DNA of 64,000 nt from Serpula lacrymans var. lacrymans S7.9 (Eukaryota > Basidiomycota > Agaricomycetes > Boletales > Serpulaceae): NCBI RefSeq assembly GCF_000218685.1, contig NW_006763294.1, positions 3,059,543-3,123,542 of the forward strand. The letters run 5' to 3'. Position numbers and translations under genes: made by a program. The notes under the pieces were generated by a model. The model did no database searches and was not told the DNA's origin. It was given only the letters and a program-made list of their open reading frames with translations. Shown one piece after another: positions 11,901 to 23,349 of this stretch (position 1 is the stretch's first letter; the number at the start of each line of letters is the position of its first letter).

Positions 11901-12934
11901 TTCCAGAGGTCTAATAATGTGTCTATATGGCCCGCTGACATCTCCTCCTTTCTATACAGAAACTCTGAAGTCTAAAATGAAACCCGATCCTGGTACGGTG
12001 TCCAATCATTAAGTGGAGGCTATGGGGCAGGTGGCACTGGTGTTACAATAACACAATTTTCGGACCTTTCCTTTGATTTTCATTCTCCGCTTTAACCTTT
12101 TACTATAGTTTACACTCCGTGCCATACGGCACTTTCCTTTTTTGTTCTAACTCCACCTTCTCGCACAGCGCTACCTTTATTCTTCTTTTAGACTCAAACT
12201 CTCTCACACGCAGTGGAGCTGGTCACACGGACTGCACCCTCTGACATTATCAGCCACTGCCTTTATCAACTGTACAGTACATAGGTACAAACACTCTGTA
12301 TTAGTATAAATACCCCAATAGATCAAGGAGACTCCTCAGCAAGTCCTCCTGTTGTATACCAACAAACTCTCTGCAGCTTAAGGGGTAACCACTCCCTCAT
12401 CACTACCTTTATAGTGTGTTCCTGTGTGTGCCAGAGTAACTAACTCTTGGTTGTTACAACTGGTACATTTGCTGGCAAAGTGTTGCCGAGTTTGTTACAT
12501 GGCTTGCCTGTGGGGTGGATGTAACGAAGAGTCACAGAAGCACAGTTTTGGGACGCACCATCAATTAAAGGATGATACTCAAATTCAGAAGTCCTAGGAC
12601 ACTCTACATCCCAGTCTGCTGCAATTTTGTCAGGTTCCACCACAGAAATGTCTTCATCATCATGTTGTTCCCTTTTAGGAGTGTCTTCATTATGACCTCC
12701 ATTTTAATCAACTACCATAGTGGGATGAGTAGCTCTACTGCTTCACCAAAGTGGAATGTGAGCAGAGCATAGATGATTTGTCCTCCCTGAGAGATTCCGA
12801 AACCAGTGATTGCATCCTGCAAAGTGGCAAGGAAGAAGACGTTGAGGATTATGATGGGACTGTGTTTGTGGGATAGGTGGGACCATTGAAAGGCTGCCAG
12901 TATGAGATGCTGAGTGTGAATGAGTGAGCCGCAA
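8976..12934 (-). pseudogene. Plavaka-type DDE transposase, copy 2 (LTR-split)
   Basis: The minus strand carries nearly the whole Plavaka protein across several exon-sized frames. Domains run from the right end: a C2H2-type finger (CHFAGCNHWFRNLSGRTNHLCSAH, 12743-12934); a linker; the SGSWAWKQAD and LGSDKTTVSV blocks holding an acidic catalytic residue (11309-11941); GLGPYIADYPEQ (11076-11333); VLWDEYGIVGD (about 10900-10960); RADINELLAPDLLHQ (about 10780-10830); SLPRQHSMTHY and SSITESKH (9938-10396); and the C-terminal domain with GVYYPCALVRWF and FYVNKFIDHQAFDI (8976-9728). Gaps between segments look like short introns. Two in-frame TAGs occur near 11960-12020. A group-A LTR at 12041-12458 lies inside the proline-rich linker. 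This is the best preserved of the three copies. Confidence 0.85.
12041..12458 (-). mobile_element. Solo LTR, group A, within Plavaka-2 (copy 3)
   Basis: The LTR runs TGTTACAATAACAC to TTGGTTGTTACA. It is flanked by an exact 5-bp duplication, ACTGG at 12036-12040 and 12459-12463. It interrupts the Plavaka-2 linker, so it inserted after that transposon was in place. Confidence 0.92.
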
Positions 12935-13068
12935 TACCTACAAGTATCGTGAGACTGGTGCTCTTTGCATAAAACTGGAATCTTCAGAGACTCATGTCAA
13001 CTCTTCATATTCTACCACTTTGCAAGTCCTGACTTGGATGACTCAACAGCTTATCATCAATTAGCCAT

Positions 13069-15409
13069 ATGTCTCGCCCAAATACACATGCAAAAAATGC
13101 TCACCAGCATCCTGGTCAAATTATCTTGGATGCGCAGTCTAAAAGACAATCTTGTGCCGAAGTTGAAGAAGAAAAGGTTAGGAAGAGGATAACACGCGAA
13201 GAAGTTGAGCTTGGAACTCGAGCAGCACTTGAGCCCATTGCAACTGTTGAGAGTAGGCAGGCGAGAGAGGACAATGACATGCATATGCACATGTTACCAC
13301 CATCTCAGTGGCGTATCATCCGTCGTGAGAGTACTCAGACAGTCCCTGACAGTGAAGAAGAAAGGAAAAAATCAGATCCACTTGAAGGATTTGATATGGA
13401 AGGGATAGGCCGGCATTGACATGGAACAAGAGACACTACCTTATCATTACTATCCCATTCCAGCCACCGGTGAGGAGCCTGTGATCAACAAGTCCTTCCC
13501 ACTAGTCGACAAATCTGAGCTCGAACTTGGAAATCCTAACCTGGCTGTTAATGATGAAGAAGACACTATCAGCATATCCAGTGAGGAGGAGAGTTGACCT
13601 AGGAAAAAGAAAAAGGTGGGTGTTTGACAGACCATCAAGGTGCTGCAAAAGCAGCCTGCTGCTGTGGGGACAAAACAAAACTCCAAGTCAATGGTTCATC
13701 AGATAAACGCCTGGCTAAGAACATGAGGCCTGATGGGAAACAGAAGTCACACAGCAGGTTTGTAATACTTCTTTGGTTTTGATACACACCATCACTGATT
13801 TCCTATTACAAATTTTGCTACATGATGCTTGTCCTCACTGAAACTATCTTAATGTACCATGACCTCAGAACATTGGAGCCTGAAGAAATCCACAAGCCAG
13901 CCGGCATTGAAAGATGGGCCAACAAGGTCCCTGCACGGTTAGCCACCAGAAATAGCAGGATTGCTACCACATCAAATTTGACGTCATCCGGACCAACCCA
14001 AAATTTACTGGTTCATTCATGTTCAACCTTAGGGACATTGACACCTAGCCAATCCGCTACAACAAAGTTCAACAAGCTACATACAGACACAAGTAAAGTG
14101 GAGCTCAAACCAAGGATGAAGAGGAGACTGAGTATCAGGAAGGGGGGTTTGAAGATGAAGATGAGATAGAAGGACGTGAGGCTATGGTTGGAAAAAAGTG
14201 GACAACAGCATCAGTACATCAATCAATTGCTAATTGATCTATTAACGAACCTTTGATTAACAGAGCATGGTAAAGATTGATCGCATAATGTCCCTTGCAC
14301 CGGTCTCAAAATGCATCAAAGCAGAAAATGGTCGTGCTATTGGTATCAAATCCAAGAACTCCGACTTGCCATATGGCTGCCTTGAAGGAGGACAGTGGCG
14401 GTCTGTATTTGTGCCAACTTATACAAAATGGCTTGGTACAACCAATAATCCATGGTGCACCACTGACAATGCAGCCTTATCAGCTTTACAGACAACCTGG
14501 GAAAGAGTCTTCCCGGATATCTCATACTCTGTGTCTATTCACGATCCAGTCTATTGTGTAGTAAGTTTTGTTTTCATTCTCACAATTAGTGTCTAAGCCT
14601 CATTTATCCAATAGCTTAGCCAATGCTTCTCTGAATGGTGTGTCGGTTTAGGTGGAGCAGCTATAATAATACTTGAGGATTTTTTTAGTAGTGACCCCGA
14701 GTTCAATACATATGAGGCACGTCAGGACTTTTCAAAGGCAATGCTCGACCAGCTATATTTCCTCTACGCTGACACCAGCAATTCATCTGTGAGTCTTCAT
14801 TTGTATCCACTAATTTATTTCTGACCACTATTCGTCACTCAATCCCACAGCAACTTTGTGGTGTTTTCCGCTCTGAATTTATTCTACAAACATTTGCATC
14901 CCATCTCAACACAATTAGTACTGCAGTTGATATACAAGCACTGGAGCGGGCCAGATCCAAAACAGACATTGGAAAATATCCGCCACGGGGTGCATTAGCC
15001 ATTTGTGCGGCTGCGGTGAGTCTCTTCATAATCAGCTGATTTATCTCTTATCATTATTTAGGTTGAGCGCGTGTTTACCCTTTGGGCTAAGGCTGATATG
15101 CAGTGGGAGCCCATTGATGACACTCACGAAAAGGGCAAAGGTAAACAGGCCCAAGCAATATTGAAACCGGCACCCAAGCTCAACATGGCCACAGGCAAGG
15201 CAACTGGTAGTCATGCAACATTTTCTGATGTTAACTGGGGCCCAAAAACCCGCAGCTATTATGACTCCATTTGTAAACTCAAAGATGGCTTGCTGGACAA
15301 TATTGTGAAGAAGGCTCTTACCTACACAAAGGGGCACCTCAAATTAAAGGAACAAGAGGATAGCACTGGCCAGTCTATGGACCCCCGGGCTTTTTTGATG
15401 GATTTATAG
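13069..15409 (+). pseudogene. Agaricomycete family protein of unknown function, probably decayed
   Basis: The start MSRPNTHAKNAHQHPGQI followed by a charged coiled-coil-like stretch is typical of a large, transposon-associated family of mushroom proteins with no known function (recalled, not searched). Three clear introns lie in the C-terminal half: 14561-14614, 14789-14850 and 15016-15061, each GT-AG and 46-62 nt. They join segments such as GQWRSVFVPTYTKWLGTTNN, FSEWCVGLGGAAIIILEDFF, GVFRSEFILQTFASHL and AAVERVFTLWAKADMQWEP into one frame ending at 15409. The N-terminal half shows a frameshift near 13418 (TGA) and a stop near 13595, so the gene is probably broken, although undetected introns could rescue part of it. 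The family's link to mobile elements is an impression, not proven. Confidence 0.6.
14561..14614 (+). other. Intron (54 nt)
   Basis: GTAAGT donor and AATAG acceptor join SIHDPVYCV to the QCFSEWCVGLGG exon in frame. It is given separately because it fixes the exon structure of the 13069-15409 gene. Confidence 0.6.
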
Positions 15410-15728
15410 GTCATATAAAACACGTTGTGGTTCATTTATGAGTTTATTTTACTAATGCCTCCTTGCTCAGTTTTTTCTCTGCTTTTCAAGTTATGCATGT
15501 GCTTGGCCATGATGTTTTCGGCTTGTTTTTTTTGCATAGTCATTTGTGTGCTTAAATATTTCTTCCTTCCTTAGGATGGCTTAATACACTTGTTTTATTG
15601 TTCCAAGCAGCATCAATTGTTTATAAGGTGACACAAGCTGATTCTAAGTGGAAGACCCTACTTAATTCCTTCTTGAATTCTGATCTGGCTGCTTGGCGCT
15701 TTCTTTACTTGAACAGCTTAGACAGGTA
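15410..15728. other. Short intergenic gap
   Basis: AT-leaning sequence with T-rich runs lies between two convergent genes. Nothing else is seen. Confidence 0.4.
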
Positions 15729-18036
15729 TTAAGCACGTTCAAGCAACCACCAAGCAGTCGCGCATTTTACTGATGTACCCTGAATGACTGTCTGAGCCGC
15801 TAAATGTGGTAGGTGTTTACTTGACAGCCATCTTCGATATTGATGCTTCAGGTTAACCATTATGTTTAGCACTTGCTCTCTCAAGCTTTTATCCCAAGGA
15901 ATATCTTTTGTTCTAAAAATGTTCAGCACAAAGCACATTGCCAAAGCCACGTGTGTTCAACTATTGAAGGGTGGTACATAGAATTTATCCAAAGAAATTC
16001 TGCAGAAAATTAATGAGCTTGTTTGATGTCACAGCAAAAGAAGTTTCTTACATGGAAAAGTCCAAAAGTACATTTGTATCCTGCATCAAGGTTGCCTGGA
16101 CTGACTCTTGCTTAAAGATTGCAAGAACTTGGGCAGTATCAAGGAGAAAAGAAACACTTGAACCTGCTTGCTTTAGTGCAGCGAGGAGTTTGCTCAATGT
16201 ATCGGAATCAATGACTCGCTTGATATGCAACAGATGCCCGTGCTGCTGAATTTGCATTCTCTCCGCAGTAATATTCCGTGAAAACTTTTTGTGTTTTTAA
16301 GATTGTATAGCGCCAAAAAAAAGCAGTGTAAGGGACTTGCCTCCTGGTGAGTAGAAACAAGATTTTTCATCGCTTCATGCTGCAAGGGTACTTCAATTTC
16401 CCAATTGTCCTGCAGGCCTCCGCTTGCCGTAACAGGGCCTACAGGTAGATATTTCCACTCAAGCCCCCAATGCTGGTCCTCAACGGTTCTAGCTGATTTT
16501 GACGCAGTGATTGTAACAACCAAGAGTTAGCTACTCTGGCACACACAGGAACACACTATAAAGAGAACGAAGAGGGAGTGGTTACCCTTTAGAATGCAGA
16601 GAGTTAGTTGGGATACAACAGAAGGACTCGCTGAGGAGTCTCTACATGTTTGTTTGTACATGTGTACTATACAGTTGGTAGATGCAGTGGCTGATGATGT
16701 CATGGGGCCTAGCCCGTATGACCAGCTCCACTGTGTGAGAGAGTTGTGTCCAAAAATAAGAAGAAAGGCAACGCGGTGCGAGAAAGGGCAAGTGCCGCGT
16801 GGCACCATGTGTGAAAGCTATAGTACAAGGTTAAAGCGGAGAAATAAAAGTAAAGGGAAGGTCCGAAAATTGTGTTATCGTAACAGTGATATGATGGAAT
16901 ATGGTGTAAAGCATGTTGAGAACCGTGAACCCATCTGCAAGAAAGTGGGTTGCGTGTATGAAAATGGAATGCAAGCCAGTGCTGCACAATAGAAAAAGGC
17001 ATGCAAAATACTATTTGCAAACCAAATCACTCTTATCCACTTCTGGAAGGTGGATTTCATTTTTCGAGAGGATGAAGTCGTCATCTGATATATCATCATG
17101 GTGAACTGTCAGACTATCCCTTGCCCAGTTGCACACATGCAGAGAATCAGGTGCAGGTGTGTAGAACCAAGCATGGCTATCTTGCTGACTGCAAATTTCT
17201 GCCGCAATTAAAGGAGAGAAAAATCTAGTACACCGTAAGCATTATTCATATGGATTTATAAGATTAAGATTACTCAGACCTTAGATGGCAAAGAGCATCA
17301 CATATCTTTGCGGCCAAGCTGTCCTCAACAAAAGTGGATTTAAATGGAACCTCCATGCAGAATTCATTAGCTCTGTATCGGAGTTAGCTATGTCCCTCAG
17401 GAACGAGAGGCGACTATACAAACCCTTCTGTGAACTGGCTTATCTGGTAGTGTGTAGCCTCGGACCCTAAGAGAGGTCTGTAGGAAACTTTGAGTATCAA
17501 TCTGCAGTCACTAAACATAATATAACTGACCGGGTATATACACCTTTGTCGTGCAACCATTGTTGTACTACGGAAGACATGACTAGCTACTTAGGATTGA
17601 GATTTGGATGGAGTAGTCTGATCATTTGTATCCTGCACCAACACCGCTTAAATATCCTTCACGTTCCTGTGCCATTGGGTAAGTGATGGCCAAAATACTT
17701 TTCTGGTATTGTACCACAAGCTTTCCAAAATATCATCAAGTGAGGATTGAAAGCCTGAGGTGCCAGCGCTGAAAAGACAAAGCTATCTGGGTCTACATAG
17801 TTGATGTCATTCTCATCCATATACACCTTTATCACTGATACCTCCTTATCTACTCTGCTGAGCCTCTTGCGACTGGTGTTTAATATGTCCTTGTGGAGAT
17901 CAATCATCCCTGTGGACTGATTGATCTTCCAAGCACTAAACTGTACTTTGCATCGCAAGGACTCTCTTTCTGCCACCTGGATTTCAAATGCTCTACCAAC
18001 TTTGTCAGGGGTTAAGTCTTCCTCGTCAGCAAGCAA
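15729..18036 (-). pseudogene. Unrecognised multi-exon protein gene, LTR-split
   Basis: Several minus-strand frames have protein-like composition and follow one another right to left: 18036-17659 (begins MLADEEDLTPDKVGRAFEIQ, ends FGHHLPNGTGT), a segment near 17200-17060 with CNWARDSLTVHHDDISDDDF, 16523-16194 (DQHWGLEWKYLPVGPVTAS, EIEVPLQHEAMKNLVS), 16257-16048 (SDTLSKLLAALKQAGSSVSF), and 15950-15729 (QYRRWLSSKHLPHLAAQ, ending at a stop). Spacing fits 50-60 nt introns. I do not recognise the family and see no signal peptide or transmembrane segment. A group-A LTR at 16512-16885 breaks it, so the present copy is unlikely to work. The small frame at 18371-18150 could be an upstream exon. Confidence 0.45.
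16512..16885 (+). mobile_element. Solo LTR, group A (copy 4)
   Basis: The LTR runs TGTAACAACC to TATCGTAACA (374 bp), shorter than its relatives because a block around the TATA region (the ATTGGGGTATTTATACTA segment) is missing. The duplication GTGAT is exact at 16507-16511 and 16886-16890. It lies inside the unrecognised minus-strand gene. Confidence 0.92.
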
Positions 18037-20151
18037 GAAGGGTAAGTTATTGCTAAGTTTTTCTACCTAGAAATTGTCAAAGTTATGATCAATTGAAAGC
18101 TAACAAGCTCTTACAGAGACTTTTGGGGATTTTTTTTTTCAGGAGACACTCAGTGTTCAATCTTTGTAATGACAGGAGGAAGCTTCTTTTGAGATAGTCC
18201 ACTGGAAGGCTGAGGGTAAGGGGTGTATAATGTGATTCCCTTCAATGAGCATGGAGAGTGCGGATGGTGATGGGCAGATATGTGCTTGTCAGAGATTTGG
18301 GACAAGTTGGCGCCTAGATTAGGAACTCCTCCCTCCCAAGTAATACTGACTTTGTGGTTGTCAGAAGTCATATCGCAGTTGGAGGTAGGAGGGAAATTGA
18401 TTTCAGTGTTAGGATTGACAGCAAAACCAGTGGGAGAAAGGTCAGGAATATTGGTGAAAATAGCACTCTCTCCAGAGAAAATTGTAGTAATGAGTTAAAG
18501 AGACTGATTGGAGTTTGAAGGACTTGTGCATTCCTGCTGCACTGTTAGGTGAGCATACAGCAGGAAGACAGTAAACTGACCAAGTGTATTGCAGACATGG
18601 AACAGCACATCCAGAATGATCCTATGGAAGAAAATCTAGTCAGTTGTCCTACACAAGGGTGCTCTGAACAATTCAGAGACTGGCATAAAGTAATCAGTCA
18701 CCTCAACAATCCTTTTCTCTCTTGCATTCCTCTAGCGGAACCTATTACTACTGCAAATGGCGAACAACTTCACATACCTGCTAGAAATGCACCCCCTGAT
18801 CTGCCTCACTGGAATAATCAGGGCGCCATCCCACTGGGAACCAAGCTCTCTTATCACCCTAACTCTGCACCCAACTATGGCATACTACCAAATGCCTTGG
18901 AATAAATGAATGCTGATAAATATGCCAACAAATGCACTCACGGAACAAATGGGAGCTGGCAAAAGTCCTGATGGAAACGCTCAATCAAACACAGATCAAT
19001 AAGTTCTTAAAACTTGCCTGGGTAATTACTTCATCATTCAGAATCTGTGAGAAGTGCTCATGTTTTTTCAGACAAAAGATCCTTCAAAGTTGAGCTTTGG
19101 TTTGGCATACTGTCTAACATTGTTTATGGAGATACTGCCAAGCGGGCCAGTATGGAAAATGGAAGAAATACAGGCCAGAAATTACAAGACTGAAAAACCC
19201 ATGATCCTGTTGTATAGGGATGGTCTTGAAGTCGTCAAATCACTGTTTGGAAATCCTATCTTTGCTAAACACATGATGATGGACCCCAAGCAAGTAGTGA
19301 ACAAAGATGGCGAATGGGAGTACAGCGAGTGGATGACCGGTGACTATGCATGGGCTATACAGGTATGTATCTGTATCATTATTCACTCATTTAGCTGATA
19401 GGCAGTTTAGGATCAACTTCCTATTGGTTCTACTATTGTTGGAGTTGTTGGTGCGTCAGACAAGTCAACAGTTACTCAGGGAACAGGTGGTATTGACATG
19501 CATCCTACCTTTTCTACACTCGCAAACATCTCATTGGACGTGCCTATGAAAGCCACAACTCACTCTTGGCTCCGCACGGCTTTCTTACCTATTCCAACAT
19601 TCCTGGATTGTCACACTGAATACCAATCTATTCTCTTGGATTGTGTCTAACACCTTTATGGACATTGTTACAACAAACCTCAAGATGGCGGCTAGCACAG
19701 GCATATGGATGGCTGATCCAAATGGTGTAGCTCGTCAAGTATATACACCGTTAATTGCTTGGGTAGCTGACTTACCAGAACAGCAAATGATTGCATGCAC
19801 AACAAAGAACCTCCCGCCAATCTCACATGCTTGCTTGAAGAAATTTGGCAATAACAAACCTTGTCGACCACGGCTAGGCATGGATAGACTCCTAGCCATT
19901 AACAGCATCCAATCTGATATGTGGGACTTTGCCAGCTTTGTTTCAGAGGCAAAGGCTAAAGGTTTGAGTGGTGTCCATCATCCATTTTGGCACGATTGGC
20001 CTTTGGCAGACCCAAGCAAATTTTGTGTTCCCGAGGATTTACATACATGCCATAAGGTTTTCTTTGACCATGTCTTGCTGTGGTGTAAGGAAGCTATTGG
20101 AAGAGATGAACTCGGTGCACGCCACAAGAGTTTTATCAGGAAAAATGGGGG

Positions 20152-20695
20152 TAGCTATATAGAGCTCTATAGCACTATAAGTACTCATAAAGCTATTATA
20201 GTGGTCAAACCTGTTATAGAACCTCTGCCATCTATAGAGCCTCATATAGCTCTATAAATGCTCTTATAGATGTTGGAAATTGTTGTGTGGCTGATAAAAA
20301 AAAATTAACACAGACAGGATTTGCACTCTCAACCTGCTAGTCAGCTTTTGGGTGACTAAGCAACCTATCACCACACATTACATTTATCCACTACACCATA
20401 AAAGCTTATAAAATATATCATACAGGTTTTATATATTGACCTTTCATGGACTTAGATTATTTTTTTACTCATTGTCACTACTTATATTTGAATAAATCAT
20501 TATTCTTATTTTATAAATATCAAAGATACAAACTACTATCTCACTAATACAGGCTACATAATTAATTAATACTGGATGATTTATTAGCCCTTTTAAGCAC
20601 CTTGGACTATATTATAACTATGACCTTCACAGCTATAGGAGCTATGTAGGCTGCTATAGGCTATAAGAGCACTTATAGTATCTTGCCTATAATAA
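20152..20695. mobile_element. CTATA-rich non-autonomous insertion in Plavaka-3
   Basis: An AT-rich, non-coding block of about 540 bp interrupts Plavaka-3. Its two ends resemble each other in inverted orientation: CTATAGCACTATAAGTACTCATAAAGC near the left and, read on the other strand, ATACTATAAGTGCTCTTATAGCC near the right. It contains the tRNA-like segment at 20305-20401. The exact borders and target duplication are unclear. It behaves like a MITE or SINE-like element, and a shorter related TATAGC-rich tract lies at 6575-6655. Confidence 0.55.
20305..20401 (-). ncRNA. tRNA-like segment with Pol III-type signals
   Basis: On the minus strand the order is TGGTGTAGTGGATAA (resembles a Pol III A box), a serine/leucine-like long middle region, GTGCAAATCCTG (resembles a B box and T-stem), then TTAATTTTTTTT, a Pol III-style terminator. 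The T-loop appears too long and I cannot fold a complete cloverleaf, so this is a tRNA-derived SINE head or a decayed tRNA gene rather than a working tRNA. Confidence 0.4.
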
Positions 20696-21713
20696 TATAC
20701 TTGACTCCAAACACTTTTGGCCTCTTTCTATTATTGAACAACTTTATTAGATTAATCCAGAGTTTGAGGGAATTAGAAAGCTCAATGCTCACTGAACTTG
20801 ACCATGAATCAAGCTGGCTATCTCGCGCTTTGCCCGAAGAAAACCATATCTCCAGCATCCAGCCCATCCACAACCATTTTTTGAAAGGGATCCAGTCTAT
20901 TGACACCAGGTCAGTGTTTCACCTCACAAAGCAGCCAGGTATAAAGTCTATCTCGATCAATGATGCGGCAGAACTGTTTGCTTTAGAAGACTTACCAACA
21001 GCCATAGCCAACTATGCACGAGGCTTATTGAACGCACAGCAATTTGGTCACAGGTTTTCTGGGCCAGATGACTGTGCAAATTTATCATTCACACATATTT
21101 GGGTGTGGTATAAATGCAAAATAGAGCTACACTCAACATTTTGGTCACATATCATCATGCTGCCGCAAACTATTCAAGCATATCCGCCATTTCCCAATAT
21201 GCCACTTGGAAACTGCGATGCTGTGATGCTGGGTAATCAGGATGGGCGTGGTTTGGAGTGTAAGTTTATAAAGTTTATCATAACATTAACCGATGTGTTG
21301 CTTTTATCTAGCTACTTCTGTGGTGCAAACACATATCATATTTCAGGGCCATAGTGCCGTGAAACACTGTCCTCAACCAATGTCTATCGCCTGTGCTTAT
21401 TTATGCACAAAACTTTGGTTATACAGGAGCGAGAGGAGATGGCCGGGGGAATGTTTTGGTGGAAGAAGATGTTGATATGTACATGGTTGAACGACTCTTC
21501 CACAACTCAACAACCGGAGAAAGGATCCGGGTAGGCAATGTGTATCCTCTCAACTCAATACACTTGCCTGTTGATCTCATACCCGTTTTTGGTGCAGTTA
21601 TGAACTGTGACATCAATTCCAGCAACTCTATGGAGGTTCCAACGACTTTCTATGTCAATAATTTCTCGGACAAAGAGACCTATAATATGTTTCTGACCGA
21701 GTTTGCAGATTGA

Positions 21714-22302
21714 TTGTTGTACAATAGATATTCACACTTCTAGTTATCGTTCTCTGATATGATAATGACAATCAGCCACCACTGGCAATCTCTATCTTAT
21801 CACGCTGATAAAATGCTATCTCTATGATGTCTGAAATCTCATCGCAATCTACTTCTGAAAATTCAATCCTTTGGATATATATGGTAATATCAACTTTTTC
21901 CACCAATCAGAGACATCAACACCAGAAGTCTCAAATTTTGAAATGCGCCTAATGCTAGGTGAGGTATAAGCAAATTTTCTCATTTTGCAGATGTATTCGG
22001 ACATTTCTGAAAACTTACATTCCACTCTCATTTTTCCTCAACAACTTAATCCATAGCGGTTCTGTGTATTTTTACCACTCACTCCAACTTTCCTAACACA
22101 AAATCCTGAATTATTGAGTGAGTTCCATGTGCGTGACTTTTGAGAAAGTAAGAGCTTGTACGGGAACTCTCACTTTCAAAAAATTCAATTTTTGCTTCGG
22201 CACAGCTCCTCCTGGTTAGAGCGGAGAATGAAAATACACAGACCACAAAGTTCTTGCACATACCCCTAGTTAGCACTACCAGCCATTATTATAAGGTCCA
22301 TC
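21714..22302. other. Gene-less stretch between Plavaka-3 and Harbinger
   Basis: No gene is supported. Small frames on both strands lack domains. It may hold the 3' end of Plavaka-3 and the 5' end of the Harbinger element, but I found no terminal repeats. Confidence 0.35.
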
Positions 22303-23170
22303 TTGCAGCTCAATATTGAGTCCAATTCTAATTGCATGGACAAAAATCAAGCCCTATCCAACTCACAGATTGCCTTGACTAGAAAACAAATCCTCTCATA
22401 TGGCCTGCAGATGTCGAGGTTCATGTCAATCCTTGTGCAGTTGATCATTGCAACAGCTCACACTGTTGCTGAGGAGCAGGAGCAGCAACTACGGCCAAGG
22501 CCATATCATAACTCAATTCTGACGGGTTATTGATGGGTTAGACAATTAATGGATGGTCATCCTGATCAAATAAGGACTGAGTTGGGTATGTGGCAAGAAG
22601 TATTTGTAAAGCTTATTGATTTCCTGCAGAGTCATGAGTATACTGACTCCAAGCATGTCATGCTGGAGGAACAAACCAATGTCTTTCTGTATGCCTGCGT
22701 CACCGGTCTATCTACCCGCCATCTTGCTGAACACTTTCAATATTCCAACGACACAATTGCCAAGTATTTCAAGTGGATGCTTCAGGCTTTCAATTCCACC
22801 AATATCTACAACTCCTATGTACATCTTTCTGAGGCCACTGAGGCCACACCAACTGCTATTGCCAACAACCCAAAACTTTGCCACTTCAAGGACGCCATTG
22901 GTGCAATTGACGGCACCCATATTGCCTGCAGCCCTTTGGCTGCAGAGCGTGATGCTACGGAAAATTGCAAGGGCATGTTCTCACAGAACTGCCTTTTGTG
23001 CTGCAATTTCAACATGCAGTTTACGTATGTCCTTAGTGGGTGGGAGGGGTCCACCGCGGATGCCAGTCTCTTTCATGATGCTTGCTCCCATGATCTGCAC
23101 ACACAATCATCCCGAACAACATATTATTCTGTGGCTCCTCAGAGCACTCTGCCTGCTCTCGCAAATGTAA
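22303..23170 (+). pseudogene. PIF/Harbinger-type transposase, 3'-truncated
   Basis: Two open frames, 22303-22533 and 22549-23253, are in the same phase and separated only by a TGA (22531-22533). Together they give the N-terminal helix-turn-helix region of a HARBI1-like transposase (LYACVTGLSTRHLAEHFQYS, NDTIAKYF) followed by the DDE_Tnp_4 core: GAIDGTHI with the first catalytic Asp (GAC 22909-22911) and GWEGSTADASLFHDA with the second (GAT 23059-23061). After about 23170 the match stops, so the third acidic residue and the C-terminus are missing. The companion Myb-like protein that Harbinger elements usually encode was not found nearby. Confidence 0.82.
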
Positions 23171-23349
23171 TTGATTCTTCACTTCTCATTTTTTCATTAT
23201 GGACTACACCACCTGTACTAACAAATCCCACACGTATACTTGGACAATTTTGACATTTTACTTTGTTGTACCAACTTACTCTGAGTTTATCCTGAACTTT
23301 CCTTTAAATTACTTTATGGTTTCATAATTGGTGTATTTTCTCCCATCAC

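Larger units (their letters stand above)
18549..21713 (+). pseudogene. Plavaka-type DDE transposase, copy 3 (interrupted, internal deletion)
   Basis: Plus-strand segments in family order: an N-terminal finger (CPTQGCSEQFRDWHKVISHL, about 18647-18706), PVWKMEEIQARNYKTEKPM and LFGNPIFAKHMM (19150-19280), MTGDYAWAIQ (about 19333), IWMADPNGVARQVYTPLIAW and CLKKFG (19643-19860), FCVPEDLHTCHKVFFDHVLLW (20020-20082), then after the insertion at 20152-20695 the C-terminal half with RALPEENHIS, NDAAELFA and PLGNCDAVML (20683-21260). A 52-nt intron (21260-21311) precedes the last part, which ends DVDMYMVERLFHN and FYVNNFSDKETYNMF at the TGA of 21711-21713. About 150 residues of the catalytic C-terminal region are missing at the insertion. 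Frame changes near 19390-19640 and 21390 also break it. Confidence 0.82.

Noticed and set aside
16594..16992. 132-codon plus-strand ORF
   Set aside because: It lies mostly inside the group-A LTR at 16512-16885 and runs on into flanking DNA. The same happens at 60556-60777 and 25047-25336.
22616..23170. 184-codon plus-strand ORF overlapping the Harbinger region
   Set aside because: It is a shifted-frame shadow. The other frame carries the DDE motifs.
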